A stretch of 64,000 nt of DNA, taken from contig JAEMBT020000001.1 in NCBI GenBank assembly GCA_018873245.2, positions 20,238,141-20,302,140 on the forward strand. Reading direction: 5' to 3'. Within the stretch, counting starts at the first letter, position 1, and the number at the start of each line of letters is the position of its first letter. This document shows, in pieces, positions 47,784-60,634 of the stretch. This stretch comes from Archegozetes longisetosus (taxonomy: Eukaryota > Arthropoda > Arachnida > Sarcoptiformes > Trhypochthoniidae). The position numbers were made by a program, and so were the translations under genes. The notes under the pieces are model-generated. The model had not been told where the DNA came from. It ran no database searches and saw only the letters and a program-made list of their open reading frames with translations.

Positions 47784-47827
<44 letters not shown>
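47736..47827. repeat. GAGT / GA microsatellite
   Basis: A run of GAGT units passing into a long pure GA tract. It produces a spurious Ser-Leu-rich open frame on the reverse strand. Confidence 0.95.
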
Positions 47828-47828
<1 letters not shown>

Positions 47829-50108
47829 CGCGCTGATAGACGTGTTGTAACAGTAATACTCTCCTATGATCTCGTTTTGCATAATTATTTTTATTATGGG
47901 GTGAACAGAGTGCTAATCAGTTTTACGGTTCGAGTCGCTGGAAATCGTTCTCTGTTTTTTATTCTGCAGTTAAGTACCGTATACCTCATCAGATTGGTTT
48001 TAGTATTGAGATTTAGTTTTTGAGGTTTAGATTTTTTTCTCTCAAATTCCATTGAGTGGAAGTGTTTAAAAGTCTTATCTCTTTTTGCCAAACGGAACAA
48101 ACCTTTTGGCTATGAGCAAGAGATTAATTTTCTCTTAAAGTATCGCAACTATTTTATCGATAAAATCGAGATCTGCAACAAATGATTTAACGCTCACTTG
48201 TTTGAACTGTGAAAAGATCAATTCATTTTAACAATATGAAATTAAGTTCAAATTAAAACATTTCGGATCAACAATCTAATAGATTAAGAAAAAGAGATAA
48301 TTTAAACAAATATATATCTACAAAATACATTTTCAAATGCTTCAGTTCTACTTATTTAAATAAACTTTTGTCATTAGTTTATGCATTTTTTGTTCGATTT
48401 CAAACAATTTTGAACTTCTTTTTCTGTTCATATTAAAATTGGCACGATTTCTATTAGTATTAAAATATAATGTTACTCCGGTTCATTCATGAGCTGATAC
48501 ACACGAATGAATGCTCTTTTTTCATTGACGAACAAATTTTCTAACAATGCAACACAAAGCAGAGGTTACTTTTGTATTTAATACAGCAAAACTTTGCTCA
48601 AATACTACTGAAGTCAATTTTTTCAATCGAACTTGAAAAAAGATAAATTTTAAGAAACAGAAATGATTCTCTTCTATAAAACTTACTTTAACTGAAAAGT
48701 TACAAAATTTAATAAATGATCTTTGTAACAAATATTGTAAATTGATTTTCAACAGATTCTACTGTACGGTCGAAAATCCGTTCTGTTAGTTAACCGTATC
48801 TGAGGGGTGAGTGCGCGCAACAAAAGGCTAACTAACAACACATACCAACTAATTCGCAAAATGATATTAGTCTTTTGAATTGGTTCGCTATTATATTGAA
48901 TGTAGTGTTAAATTACAGGAGAGTTCGGGAGAGTGAATCAAACAGAGAGTCAGTCCCTAATAGAATAGAGGACCGCATTTGTTGGCACCGATTCTCCAAT
49001 CAGTCCACATCTTGATCAGTTTTGATGTCCCCTTATTTTTTGTCTCGTATCTCATGGGAATAATATCCCATCGGATAATGTTAAGAATGTATGATTTAGT
49101 CACTAATGATGATCACTTTATCTCGTGTTCAAAAGCGATTTTCAATTTATATCTATTTCCATATCTTTTGATGTTTTTTTCAATTTTTATTCTCGTACGA
49201 TATTCAATACTTTATGGCTTTTCTAAATTAACATAAACTGTTCTTTAGTATTAATAATAAAAAAAATAATAATAATGAAAACCCCCCGAAAAGTATTACT
49301 CACAGTAAATATTGACTATTATTGAGAATCAAATTCACGAAATATTTGTTATGAAAAATGAGACTAAATGAAAATTTGATCTTAAAATGTCATATCATTC
49401 TTGTTTTCGAGCGTAAACGATATAAAGTTGACTTATTTGGCAAGCATCTCGAAAATAATAACTTATATTACCGGTAGTTTAACTCTTAGGAAACTTTTCC
49501 TATAGTTGCTTAAGTTGCTTTTAACTAAACTTTAAAAGTTCATATTAAAGCATGTTTCTTTTTTCACAGTTCTGAGCTAATTATTTAATTAGCAAAAAAT
49601 GACCTAATATTGATTAAACAAGCGATTGCTTTCATTTTTTTTTCAATAACCGAATTATAGCTAAAATCCAAAACTGAACTCGTATAACACGAAATGTATA
49701 CGATGTTATCTTAAAAAACAATCTTCTAAAGCAGTTTTATCTGTCTCAGAAAAATATAATTACCACTTCATATTCAAATCAATCATAATATATATGACGT
49801 GAAACAGTACTATGGTTGAAAAGAGTATATTAATAATCTTTTGCTCATTCGTAAAGATCTCATTTCCTTATCATTCAAAATTAAAAGACCGCTCAAAGTA
49901 TCATTAAAAATATCTATAAACTATTAGAGTCAACCTGATAACTAATTTCTTGATTTCGTTTCTCATAATAAATTGTTTTATCTCTTTTCTGTGCTATTAA
50001 AATATTGAATTAAAATTTTGAAGTTATCACATGAGATCATGATACTCAATTTCTTCCTTCAAACTCAGTTATTTAAAGATCTGATTCACAAATTTTTATA
50101 TACTTATA

Positions 50109-50567
50109 AGTGGTAGTCGTAATGAGAGTCGAGACTCGAGGAGGTACAATTTTCACCTCAAATTGTTACAAAATATAGAACTTAATCAAATTTGTCAAAA
50201 TTGATGTTCACTTTTTATACTGATCAGTGTAGAAAACTACTATAATATAGAAAATCGTAAAATATAATGAGTCGAGAACATTTTTCTCAAATTTTTCTTT
50301 TTTTAGTCTCTTTGTTTTTAGTTGAAATTTAGTTTTGGAAAGTGCATTTTGTCTATCGTTGTCTTAAGTGTTGAAAATATTGAGGTGATCAAATATTATC
50401 AGTAGTATGAAGTAGTATACATCATTTTATGTGCAAAATCTAGTAAAAGCAATTATTATCATTCTAGTATCAACTCATTCAGATCTCGAGAATCGAAACT
50501 CTCGAGTCTCAATCGAGTGTTTCAGTTCGAGACTCGAGATTCTCAACTCTCGGGAATGACGACCACT
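50109..50567. mobile_element. hAT-like MITE with target-site duplication
   Basis: The 459-bp element starts AGTGGTAGTCGT and ends with the related inverted copy (ACGACCACT). It is flanked on both sides by ACTTATA (50102-50108 and 50568-50574), a clean 7-bp direct repeat that may be part of an 8-bp duplication. Both subterminal regions contain clustered CTCGAG and GAGTCGAG-type dyads. There is no transposase frame. Terminal sequence and duplication size suggest mobilisation by a hAT-type transposase; the class is an inference. Confidence 0.7.
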
Positions 50568-53500
50568 ACTTATAGGTTTTTGTATTTTTGGCCATAGTTT
50601 TCTTTTACGTAAATGACTGTACCACTTAAGCGAAGCTTTTCAATTCTATAGTAATTAAAAATGACATTAAAACTAAAGTCTTAAGTGTAGTCAATCATTT
50701 GTATAATCGATTACTTCATAAAATATACAAAAGGAAAACTTCGATCCGTAAATTAGATCCGAAATGAGTTAAACACTTATTTTGGTTTTTAAATTCTCTC
50801 TATTTAGTTGATCCTCTATTAAGGAAAATATAAGCGGAAATAATAAATATAAAGCAACTTATAATCTAGTTTCCAAAATAATTAGCTGATTATAAAGTCA
50901 TAAATTAATTTAGTTTTCGTTCAAGTATTTAAGTGACAACTAATATGTCTTCAAATGAAAACTGAAATATTTATCTTAATTTTATTGATCATACGCGATA
51001 AACAGCGATGAAACTTTGAGCGTAAAACATTGCGCCACTGATCATATTTATCATACTTATCTCTCCTGCTAATTTATTCCAAAGCACTAATCAATTGAAG
51101 ATTCAGTTCTCAATACTATTAATAATTTCTTTTTGTTTAACAGAAGTTTTTCCAACTGAAATAAGGTTTGACTCGGAGGAACTCTAGACTTAAAATATTG
51201 TATAGGTTTATAATAAATATATTGTTCACTCTCGGGATTCTATGGTTGGCTTTCTCTCGTTTTCGTCGAATGCGTGACATTAAGTTTGCAAAATGCAATT
51301 CTTTGCCAACGAGGCAAAAGTGTGGCTCAGATACAGAGAGGGTCTGATCCCTTGTGTACTTTTGACCTAAACTACTGGACCTAAAGCTGAAATTGTGTGT
51401 ATGTCTGAGAGAAGCTTGCGAGCAACAAATAAATGAGTTTCCATTAAAAATTCAAACGGACAATGTTTTCAATTTGAGGCCAAAACCTTTTTTAGTCTGT
51501 ATTTCACTGAAGTTTGTTCTCAGCTGTCAAATCGCATTAAAGTGGCATAAAGTAAAAGTTTCCAAAATAGTTTGTTCAGAGCAATGCAACTATAAATAGG
51601 ACACAATCCAATACCGTTAAATATGTAATTCAGATTCGATTTTCACAATTTTTGAAAAGTAACATTTTAAATGGAGTAGAACATCCGTCACTTGTAATTT
51701 TAGTCACTTAAAAACAATTAATATAACTTGAACTGCCGTTTTCTCGAAAGTTTTCAGTTGTTTAAATTGATTTAGTCGAATCGAACAATTTAACGATTCA
51801 CTTTTGTATCGGAGCCATGTCAACTTCTATTAATTGACTTAATCATTATTACTAAATGTGGTCCAATCAAATGCGATCAAATTTGAGTTTAAAATGATTT
51901 TTGTTCGTAATAGTTACCTTACATTTTGATGTAATCTATACCGTCGATAGACTCTGTTCTATAGTGATGAGCAAAGCAGAATTGATTCTTTGAGCTCACT
52001 CTATATCTGTTTTGATGCATGCAATCTCCCAAATTGAAGTATTAATAATTAAATTGCTTCCCATGGCATCAAATGATGAACTCGTACAATGCAAGTCTAT
52101 TCTCATGTAATATTCTCTGAGCATATTCATAACCACCAAATCTCTCTCATCCATCCTATTTGGTAGTAGAAAATGCATTCTTCTGTGGAGTGTCTAATGA
52201 TCTGCCACTGGATGACAGATTCTCGCACTAATAATATTAGTGTGAATAGAGATTTTAGCTCTTAGATTGAAATTTTCAGTGGAGTGACTGGGAGTAAAGA
52301 TTTTTCTTTCTCCATATATTCATACACATAATGCATAAACTGAATTATGACACAAACCCACTCACTATAATTAGTGAATCATTAATTTTTGATCATATCT
52401 CTAAATATTTATATATTATAGAGCATCTCAGAGCTTCAGATACATAACTTATTTAATTAAAAGCAAAATCGGTTGCATTAACTGATGTCGTAAGAACGGT
52501 ATAATAGATATGCGAAACATTTCAATTTTATGAAAAAAAAATAAGTTTATGACAGATCAAAACACACATTAAGTTTTCAAATTGTGATTCGGAAGCGATT
52601 CTCGAAATTTGAGTTAATCTGCCTTTTAATCTGAGAAAATCTCTGTAAGAATTATGTTAATTTGAAATCCTGGAAAACTAAATTATATACAATTAATAAC
52701 ACGGAAAAGACTTGAATATGAAAAGCGTATTTCCCATTGAGTTGTAGAGTAGGAAAAAGTAATAAAAAACTAGTTAAGGCATTGAACTACTGAGGCATTG
52801 AAGAGAGAATAAAAGTATAATCAATCAAATAATGTTTCAACTATTTAACTCTTAACTTCATAACTAATCAAATACAAATCCGCCCTATTTTTCCATAGTT
52901 TCAGAATCAGTAATCAATTGATTAAAGTTAAGAGCATTACCTGAATGGCTAATGTATTAATTCATTAATTAACTTATAAATAATAATAATAATCACATAT
53001 TACTAGTTATGAAAGTGTTTTATATTTTGCGCTACAGATAATAAATGTCATATTTCTAACAAATACAGACTATTTGTGATCTAATGAACATTTTACGTCT
53101 AATTAACAGGTTATTAATTTGATTTTTACTCATTTATTCGAAGCTTTTCCTATGTGACTTTCACTTGGGTAAAAGATAATCACTTTCTGTTTGCTGCTTT
53201 CCAACAAATCTTTAAGTAAGAAAATATTTTTCCGGTATAACCAACTCTGATCAAAATTTAGATAAGTTTCATTCTCAATCTTACATTTATATCTCGAATA
53301 CCAAATTAGTTGAAAGAGCATTGAAATGTTAATTTTAAGTAATCTGAGATGAACACGTTTCAGATTACATTTTATAGTAATTTGTTGGCTGTGATTAGGA
53401 AGAGAACTCATAACAAATTTTCAATAATAGTTATCGATTTATTTATCTAAATAATAAGTTTTATTTGAAACAACGCTAATTGCACACTTGAAAGGGAAAA

Positions 53501-54844
53501 ATGATCTGAAAAGTGATATCTAAACCAGAAAAAGATCTAATAATACCATAAGTTGTCTGTTATTTGGCGCAGCTAAAAACCGGCAAATCAGCAAAAAGCC
53601 ATATTTTGTGATAAACTGTCAACTCTATGATTGTGGCAGAAAAATATGTGTTCATTAGCGTACAGTTAAAGGCAAATAAAGAGCAGTGAACAAGAAATAG
53701 TAGTGAATATAAAGCAATGCGTTCTTTTGGTTATGGCATCGAAGTTCGCAATTTGAATGACGGGATGTGCACATTAAATGTGTTGATCCGCAATGCGGTC
53801 GTGCGTACGAATTGCACAAAAAAGCTGTTCTCTTACCTAAAATATATAAGTATATGACATATCATTTATCATTCTAGTAAAGCAGTGAAAAACATATTAA
53901 TATTTGTAGTGCGGCTACGATTATATTTATATACCAATACGAATCATAAGTTATATGCGGCATATCAATGGTATTTCGAGCTTAATATTAGGAAAAGAGT
54001 AGTATTTTTGCTGATTTGTATCGCAGCCAAATGATTGGTTAGAAAAACAATAAAAATCATCACGGCATTCTTATCTTAAGCTTTAAGGCATACATACACT
54101 TGTGTAATGTAAAATTGCTTTTTAGATATCAATTGATAACTATATTAGAAATAGTTTAGTTCAAATGAGTTTCAAATTTATTTTATTTGATAAACTTTTT
54201 TCTTTATTATAATAATCCGTAATTGATTGCGGATTATTAACTTTTATGCTATATTAAATTCTGTTTGCAATTCATTACTCAGAAGAATTGATGACTTACA
54301 GTGATACCGAACTTTTTAGAGCTTATGCCCGCAATCGTATCCACCAATTTTTCCTAATTTATAGTTCTTGTGACTCATTTATGATTAAAAATGAATTTTC
54401 TATTCAAACAACTTTTAAGACTATGAAATACTTAATGAATTATACTTCTAAGAAAATGAGTTGTATAGTCAGTAAATTATGAAAAGTTGACAATAATTCG
54501 AGAAGAATAATGACAATCTGTCAATCAATGCTTGTGTCAGTAAAAAGCAATAGACCTCAATCTCAGATCGTATTGAAGGGTTTGTCTGATAAATATTAAG
54601 AAGAGTTGAGGTTGAACAACTAGGATTTACTTAGGTTTGACTAGACTCGGCTGGCGGTATTGCTATAGTAGTATTTGTTTGGTGAGCTGAGCCACAAGTC
54701 ATTTCTAATTGTGATTCTCGTCATAATAACGCACTTATTGATGATCGCGTGCCGGACGTGTGTCTATCGTCGAGAAAGGCAGTCATTTTCATATCATTCA
54801 TAATAGTCTGATCTTAACATATAAACGGCTAAAAGCCCTCTCTT

Positions 54845-55069
54845 TATAAATATCTCTCAAACTAACTCTCACTCAGACTGGCAAACACTTTTCACTCTAT
54901 TTCCGTTCGCCTCTTTTGCTCAACATTATTATTAATTTATTAGCATTCGATTCGACACAACTCTCTCTCAGTTTTGGCCCTACATCTCACGCATAGACAC
55001 ACGACTCGTACGATATTTGTTTGATTTAATTGTGTGTTTGACTTTGGCGTTACTCTTCCACTCGTAAGT
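54845..55069 (+). promoter_or_regulatory. Candidate promoter and non-coding first exon
   Basis: TATAAATA (54845-54852) is followed exactly 30 bp later by an ACTCAGAC initiator (A at 54875). The next 189 nt contain no ATG and are pyrimidine-biased, ending at a consensus GTAAGT donor (55064). This is what a 5' untranslated exon looks like, but I find no plus-strand coding exon downstream inside the window. Confidence 0.35.
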
Positions 55070-58000
55070 CAGTTCCATACAAATGACAATTTAAAGCCAA
55101 ACTTTTTCATACCATACATAAGTAATCTAATCGTTAATTTATATCCGTGATGCACTTTATTCAATCAAATTCAATTATTTGAAAATATTTTCAATCTAAC
55201 TTTCAGTTTTGTCTATTCTTAAAATTACATTATAGAAAGGTTTATACTTGGATATATATATATGTATATATCGTATATATTGTATTATTGTAGATATTGT
55301 TTACTTGAGTTTGAAGTTGCCTTTAAAAAAACATGCGGTATAACAAACTTGATTGTTCACTATATTTTTCTTTAAGATGAGATTTATAGTGACAGAAAAA
55401 ATATGTTACATAATAAATGCAATCACTGTTATTGATGTCCACTATGTGTGCGATTTTGTTTGCATAATATAATCAAATAAATGCAATTGCAATATAGCAA
55501 ACAATAATAATAATAATAACTAATGCACACACACTTTGGCAAAATTCAACGATTTTAGGGAACACTTGTTTGCTTTGCTTTTCCGTTAGTATGAATAATA
55601 ATAAATAAATTATGGAATTTGCGATCACTTTCGCTAATCGTTATAAAATCTTTATAGAAGTAATGAAATATTGGCGCCAACGTCCGCCTCAAATATATTC
55701 GCAGTTACTATCACATTTTTGAACACTTATTCATTCGAATCGATTTTGTCAATAATGTGATCTCAATCTTTTTCAAACTAGTTTTGCACTTTCCAAAAAT
55801 TGTTAGCTTTTAATCGATAGTAAAATTGTATTGAAAGGCAAAGGATAGGATTGAAGATAATAAGTGGAATACTTGTTAGTTAATAAGCTGCCTATACTTT
55901 AACAGAAAATGGTTCGTAAATGTAAAAATCATTGCTCTTTCTCTTTTCAGGTTATTTCTCAACAAAACAATATGTGGTGACCACAAAAACTATTACAATC
56001 ATATGTGATTTTTAAAGGCCTCCAGTACGCCATAAAATGATTAAATGTCACGCAACGAGTAATTTAATGATTGTGACCATATTGCGATTGGGGTATTAGT
56101 TGCCATACAATCGTTGTCTGCTTTATGTCAACCAAATCGCGCAAACAATGGGACAATCGATTCTCGGTATTTCTATCTTGACGATTCTCTCTCTAAGTGT
56201 GATTCATAGTTATTAATACAAACTATTTGTGCCTCACAATCACTTTCTCTGTAAGTTCTCAAATGACAATTTACGTGCCCACAACTATAAACATTACTGT
56301 ATTTTCAAAATTGATTCTGAAAACATAATCAACCACAGACTTGAACTAGTTCTAAGGTTAATCTGCTTCAGTTTTTAGTCAAATTTGTCTAAATTCAAGT
56401 GTAAATACAAAAAATTTGTGAATTTTGTTCTTCAAACAAATTTGAAGTTTGATCAACTTTTTCGAGAACAGTTTCTCATTATCTAATATATTTGCAAGAA
56501 AACAAGACCAGAGTATTAGACACTAATTGACTATGATAATTGTGAATTTAGCATAAGACTGATTTGAATATTAGGAAATTATCGAAAACATACTGTATCT
56601 AATGTTGGACAAAGTTTGAAAAATGGTCTTGACCCTATGGTTCGCGCACACAAATAAGTTGATAATGAGATTGAGGTTTATGTGCAGACACTGAGAGAAG
56701 AGGTCTTATTTGAGTACCTCCTCTACCATTTGTTGGTCTCCGTTAATCATAATGACAATGAACAATAAAAGCTGGCCATCATTTTGTGTACACATTTTTG
56801 CTAGTTCTACATTGGCGCAGATTAACCTAAAACGCATTGTGTGTCTGTTTGTTTTGTGTGTAGACTACATATAACTATACAGTAATAGTATAAAAACCAA
56901 TCCTATTATACAGACAAATCTTATTATTGTGTTTCCAGATTTTTCATCGTTTCAATATATGAATAAAACTTTTCAGTCTAAGCACAACTCATTAATTAAT
57001 GACTTTGTAGAAATTGAATAAACTTGTGGATAGATTGTTTTGACATTTTTTGCAAAAAATCAAAAAGTTATAGAAATCATTTTGGACTTTATTCAAACCT
57101 ATAAAAGAAATTTGATCTGTTTTTAATATCTGATATTTTGATTATATGTATTATTAATTTTGCTTTTTCAGTGTTTGATTTTTGAGGCTATTGAAGACAT
57201 GAGTGCCTCTTATTTTACATACACAATAGCAAAGCAAAAAAGAGGCTTTTTCAATCTTATTTGATTATAAGACACAAGACTCTATCTGTGCTTTTTTATT
57301 CATTTTGTCAGAAATCTAATTTATGTTTTCATCGGTTACGCCTTCGCCTTTGAGTGTTTGATTTTTTCTACTGTTGCTGTAACAAAAACACAAAAAAATG
57401 ATTTATTTTCTATAATAAGTATTGTTTCGAGTGAATGCTTTATTCAATTTAAAACAGATAAAAAGCCAACTACACAAAAATTGTTGTTCATTTTATTTTA
57501 TTTCATATTTTTAAAGTGTTTAATAAGTTGGTAGTAATTAATGAATAATAAGTTACACATTTCATACCCACAGCAGACTTATTACATCTGTATGATAAGA
57601 AAATATTGTTGTGTTAATCAGAATTTCTTATTACTTGCGAACTAATTTTTTCATTGTATAGTTAACTAAAGACAATGTCATTATTGTTGGCCAAAGTTAA
57701 GCATTGCTTCGAGCCGTCAACCATTTATTAAGCCTGTATTGCTTGACTCGGTTTTGCTGATTCTGCTCTACTAATCAGTGTATGGCTTTTAGACTCCACT
57801 ACTTTTAGGCATTACTTTTTTCGTTACTGACTATTCATGATATATTCTTTTATTTCTACTAACTTTTCAATTGAAACACTCAAACACTTTATTAATAAGA
57901 CTGATTCATATATAGATGTATTCCCTAGAAAAGTACGACGAATTGAAAGCAAATTAAACTTGGACGTTAAGTCAAACGTTTTTATTCTATGGTCAAAATT

Positions 58001-58299
58001 CGACTTGGAAAAAGATCGTTAGCTCTGGATCAAACTTTAGTTTTGAATAACCCTTTTTCACAGTCTGTGTGTCAAAGACATATTTTGTACATATAAAGTT
58101 GCATATTAAATAATTTTGGCTTAATTCAGTTTCTTTAATAAGTTTCTATGTGCAGAGTAATATAACGATTTTTTGGCTAACAGAAGTAGACTGTATCGAT
58201 AGAGCTAATAGTGTATCTCATTCACGTATCCGAAATGATGATGAAGCAGAGTTACAAGAAGTGAAACATTGCCAATTGTTAGGCTTTTATGAGTAGTAA

Positions 58300-58680
58300 G
58301 AGTTTTGGCCTTACTTTCCTCTCATTTGAAATCAAATCGGATCTCTTCGAGTGGGGAATCGAGAGATAGAAACATAGGGTGTGTGTGAATGAGTGCTTCA
58401 GAGAGACAGCAGAGAAATGAAATGAGAGAGAATAGGAAAGGCCTAAAGCGAAAAGCGGTCTGTGATTTCATTAGTCCTCATTTCCCATCCGAACGCTTTG
58501 GCCCACAGAATACTCAAGAGATTCATATACATCTCGGTCTTCAGGTCTCACATCGGACTCGACTGACTATAAGGCGCGTTAACCGAAAATGTTAGCAGTA
58601 GAAAGAGTAGAGAGAGAGTAGAGTAGAGTGAGAACAGTTAAGAGTGAGCGCAAAACTGTTTCTGCCTTATTCACTTTTAG
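58300..58680. other. Purine-rich, CpG-richer island with a 68-codon open frame
   Basis: A stretch with visibly more G, C and CpG than its surroundings (for example AAAGCGAAAAGCGGTC and AAGGCGCGTTAACCG). It contains an ATG-started frame at 58389-58595 that is basic and has no family resemblance. It could be a first exon, a conserved regulatory block or a small gene; nothing in the sequence decides between these. Confidence 0.3.
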
Positions 58681-60394
58681 GAATGTGTTCACTGGAATAC
58701 TAATTCAGTTTCTCTAAGATTTTTCTTTTTATTCAGGTTTATTAGAGGAGTAGCATAAATGCTATCGAAAAACTCAAACTATCAGCAAATGTGAGAATGT
58801 AATCAAGATTAAGTAAAACCTGTCATCTTCAGTAGATAAACGTTTTTGTTTGTGCCCTAATATAATTGTTAGAAAATGATGGCATAGTTTGACCTCAATT
58901 ATAGCTTCAAGTTCTACAAACTGATACTTAAATTGCAATAATTATTTGAAGCACTCGTTTCTTCGACTCAAATAAAACGATTTTCATTTGTATCGAATTA
59001 CGCTTTCAATTATGACTTGTCTGTCATAATATCATATTAAAGTCAAAATGAATTCGGTTTCTTTAAGATAAACTTTATAACAGTCATGTTAATGATTAGT
59101 TTAGTGCAAAATATAACACTTATTTGACAGTCAGAGAAATAAAAGTTGGGTCACTCAGTACGCTTTCAATTTCAATTAATCCTTCTTTACATTGATAAAA
59201 CTAAAAAATTACATTTTCAAAATCAAATGTCATATCTTTGAACACTTTTTGCATTTAACTAGTAAGCAATAATTATTTTAATCTGAAAGATCGATATTGA
59301 TTACTGTGATCTCCGCCCTTATGTCTGTTTGACTCATTTCATTCATTAATTTGTATGTTTGGGCCGCGACATTACAGAACATTTCTGAATATATTGCTCC
59401 CGATTCTCAACAAAATATTGTGCACAACTGAAAAATGAAGTGTTTATCAAAAATGAAAGTTATGTTTGTATTGGATATAGTTGTTGATTATAATTGTAGC
59501 TACATTGACAAAATAACTTATATTGCACGTGAAGAAAGAGTGTTGTACAGCAACTCAATCCTAACTAATGGGTAACATGACCACTTGAGTACTAGTACTT
59601 TAACCAAAAACTAATTTAATGACATGACTAATTGGGATCAATTTGCGTGTAAGCGAATGCCTAAATGTATACTGACGAGAAAGAGCGAAAGATAAAAACT
59701 AGTGCTCAACAGTAAAAATCATAGTAACTCTTATTCTGGTTGCGATTCAATGATATACCAAATCAGAAATGGGATTCATTGTGAGAGAAATTGACGGAAA
59801 CTACTATTGCGGATATACTCGAGGGATACTTTCGAAACATGTTCGCTGATTGTTGCAGACGTGATGCCAAGCTGTAGACTATTCAGTAATCGGTTTTGCT
59901 TAGATATGCTTAAAAAATAATAGTTTTAAACTTATTTAGCTACGTACAATCTTATTTTATTCAGATAGGTCTTAATGATCTCAGTTTCGTTTTTCACCTT
60001 AATATTCAGTTTGTTTGTATCGATTGTTCGATTGATTGAAGACGAACGAAAAGTTTTGAAACCAGCAGCTTATAACAGTCAATTATATTGCAAATAATTT
60101 TAGCGCAGCATTTTTAAACATCAAATTAAAAAATGTAGTTAGATGGTGTTCCTTTTACAAGTATGTTAAACAGGATTATACTTTAGTCTATAATATTGTA
60201 GACTTTACTTATTAATATAACTTTGACGAAAGAATCAACTTTCTCTCAACTTCTTTTCTTCACGAATGATAGAATAGTAAAGGGTTTTGATTCAAGATTA
60301 ATATTAATTAAAATAATGCTTAACAATTAGTAAAATTTCATAATTTATAAGTGATCAACGAATAAATTTACCAAAACGATGAACGATGTTTGAA

Positions 60395-60634
60395 ACTTAC
60401 CGAAAACTAGAGAGTTATTGGCAACTGATGGCACCCACAAAAACGATGAGACGTGAGCTGACTCTCACAGTCCCGCTATTGGGCATCAAATCTTCATATT
60501 TGCCACTACTCTGTGCTGTGTTTTCTTGAAATCTCGAGGGAATTTTTCAAACTATTTGGATATGAAGTGCAATTGACATGAACTGAATTCACAAAACACT
60601 CTCTTTATGACTATAATACATTTCTATATTTATA
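60395..60634 (-). promoter_or_regulatory. Possible reverse-strand promoter and first exon
   Basis: On the reverse strand, TATAAATA (60634-60627) precedes a GTCATA initiator-like sequence, and about 200 nt later a perfect GTAAGT donor occurs at 60400-60395. The intervening sequence has short upstream open frames only, so the exon would be non-coding or encode a very short peptide. The signal is weaker than the one at 54.9 kb. Confidence 0.22.

Noticed and set aside
47700..47882. Ser-Leu-rich reverse-strand frame
   Set aside because: It is a translation of the GAGT/GA microsatellite.
47921..47950. GGTTCGAG motif resembling a tRNA T-loop
   Set aside because: No matching T-stem, A-box or acceptor stem nearby.
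53130..53411. 93-codon reverse frame ending in FYPSESHIGKASNK
   Set aside because: A faint resemblance to longin-type proteins is too short to support; no ATG-linked promoter or neighbouring exons found.
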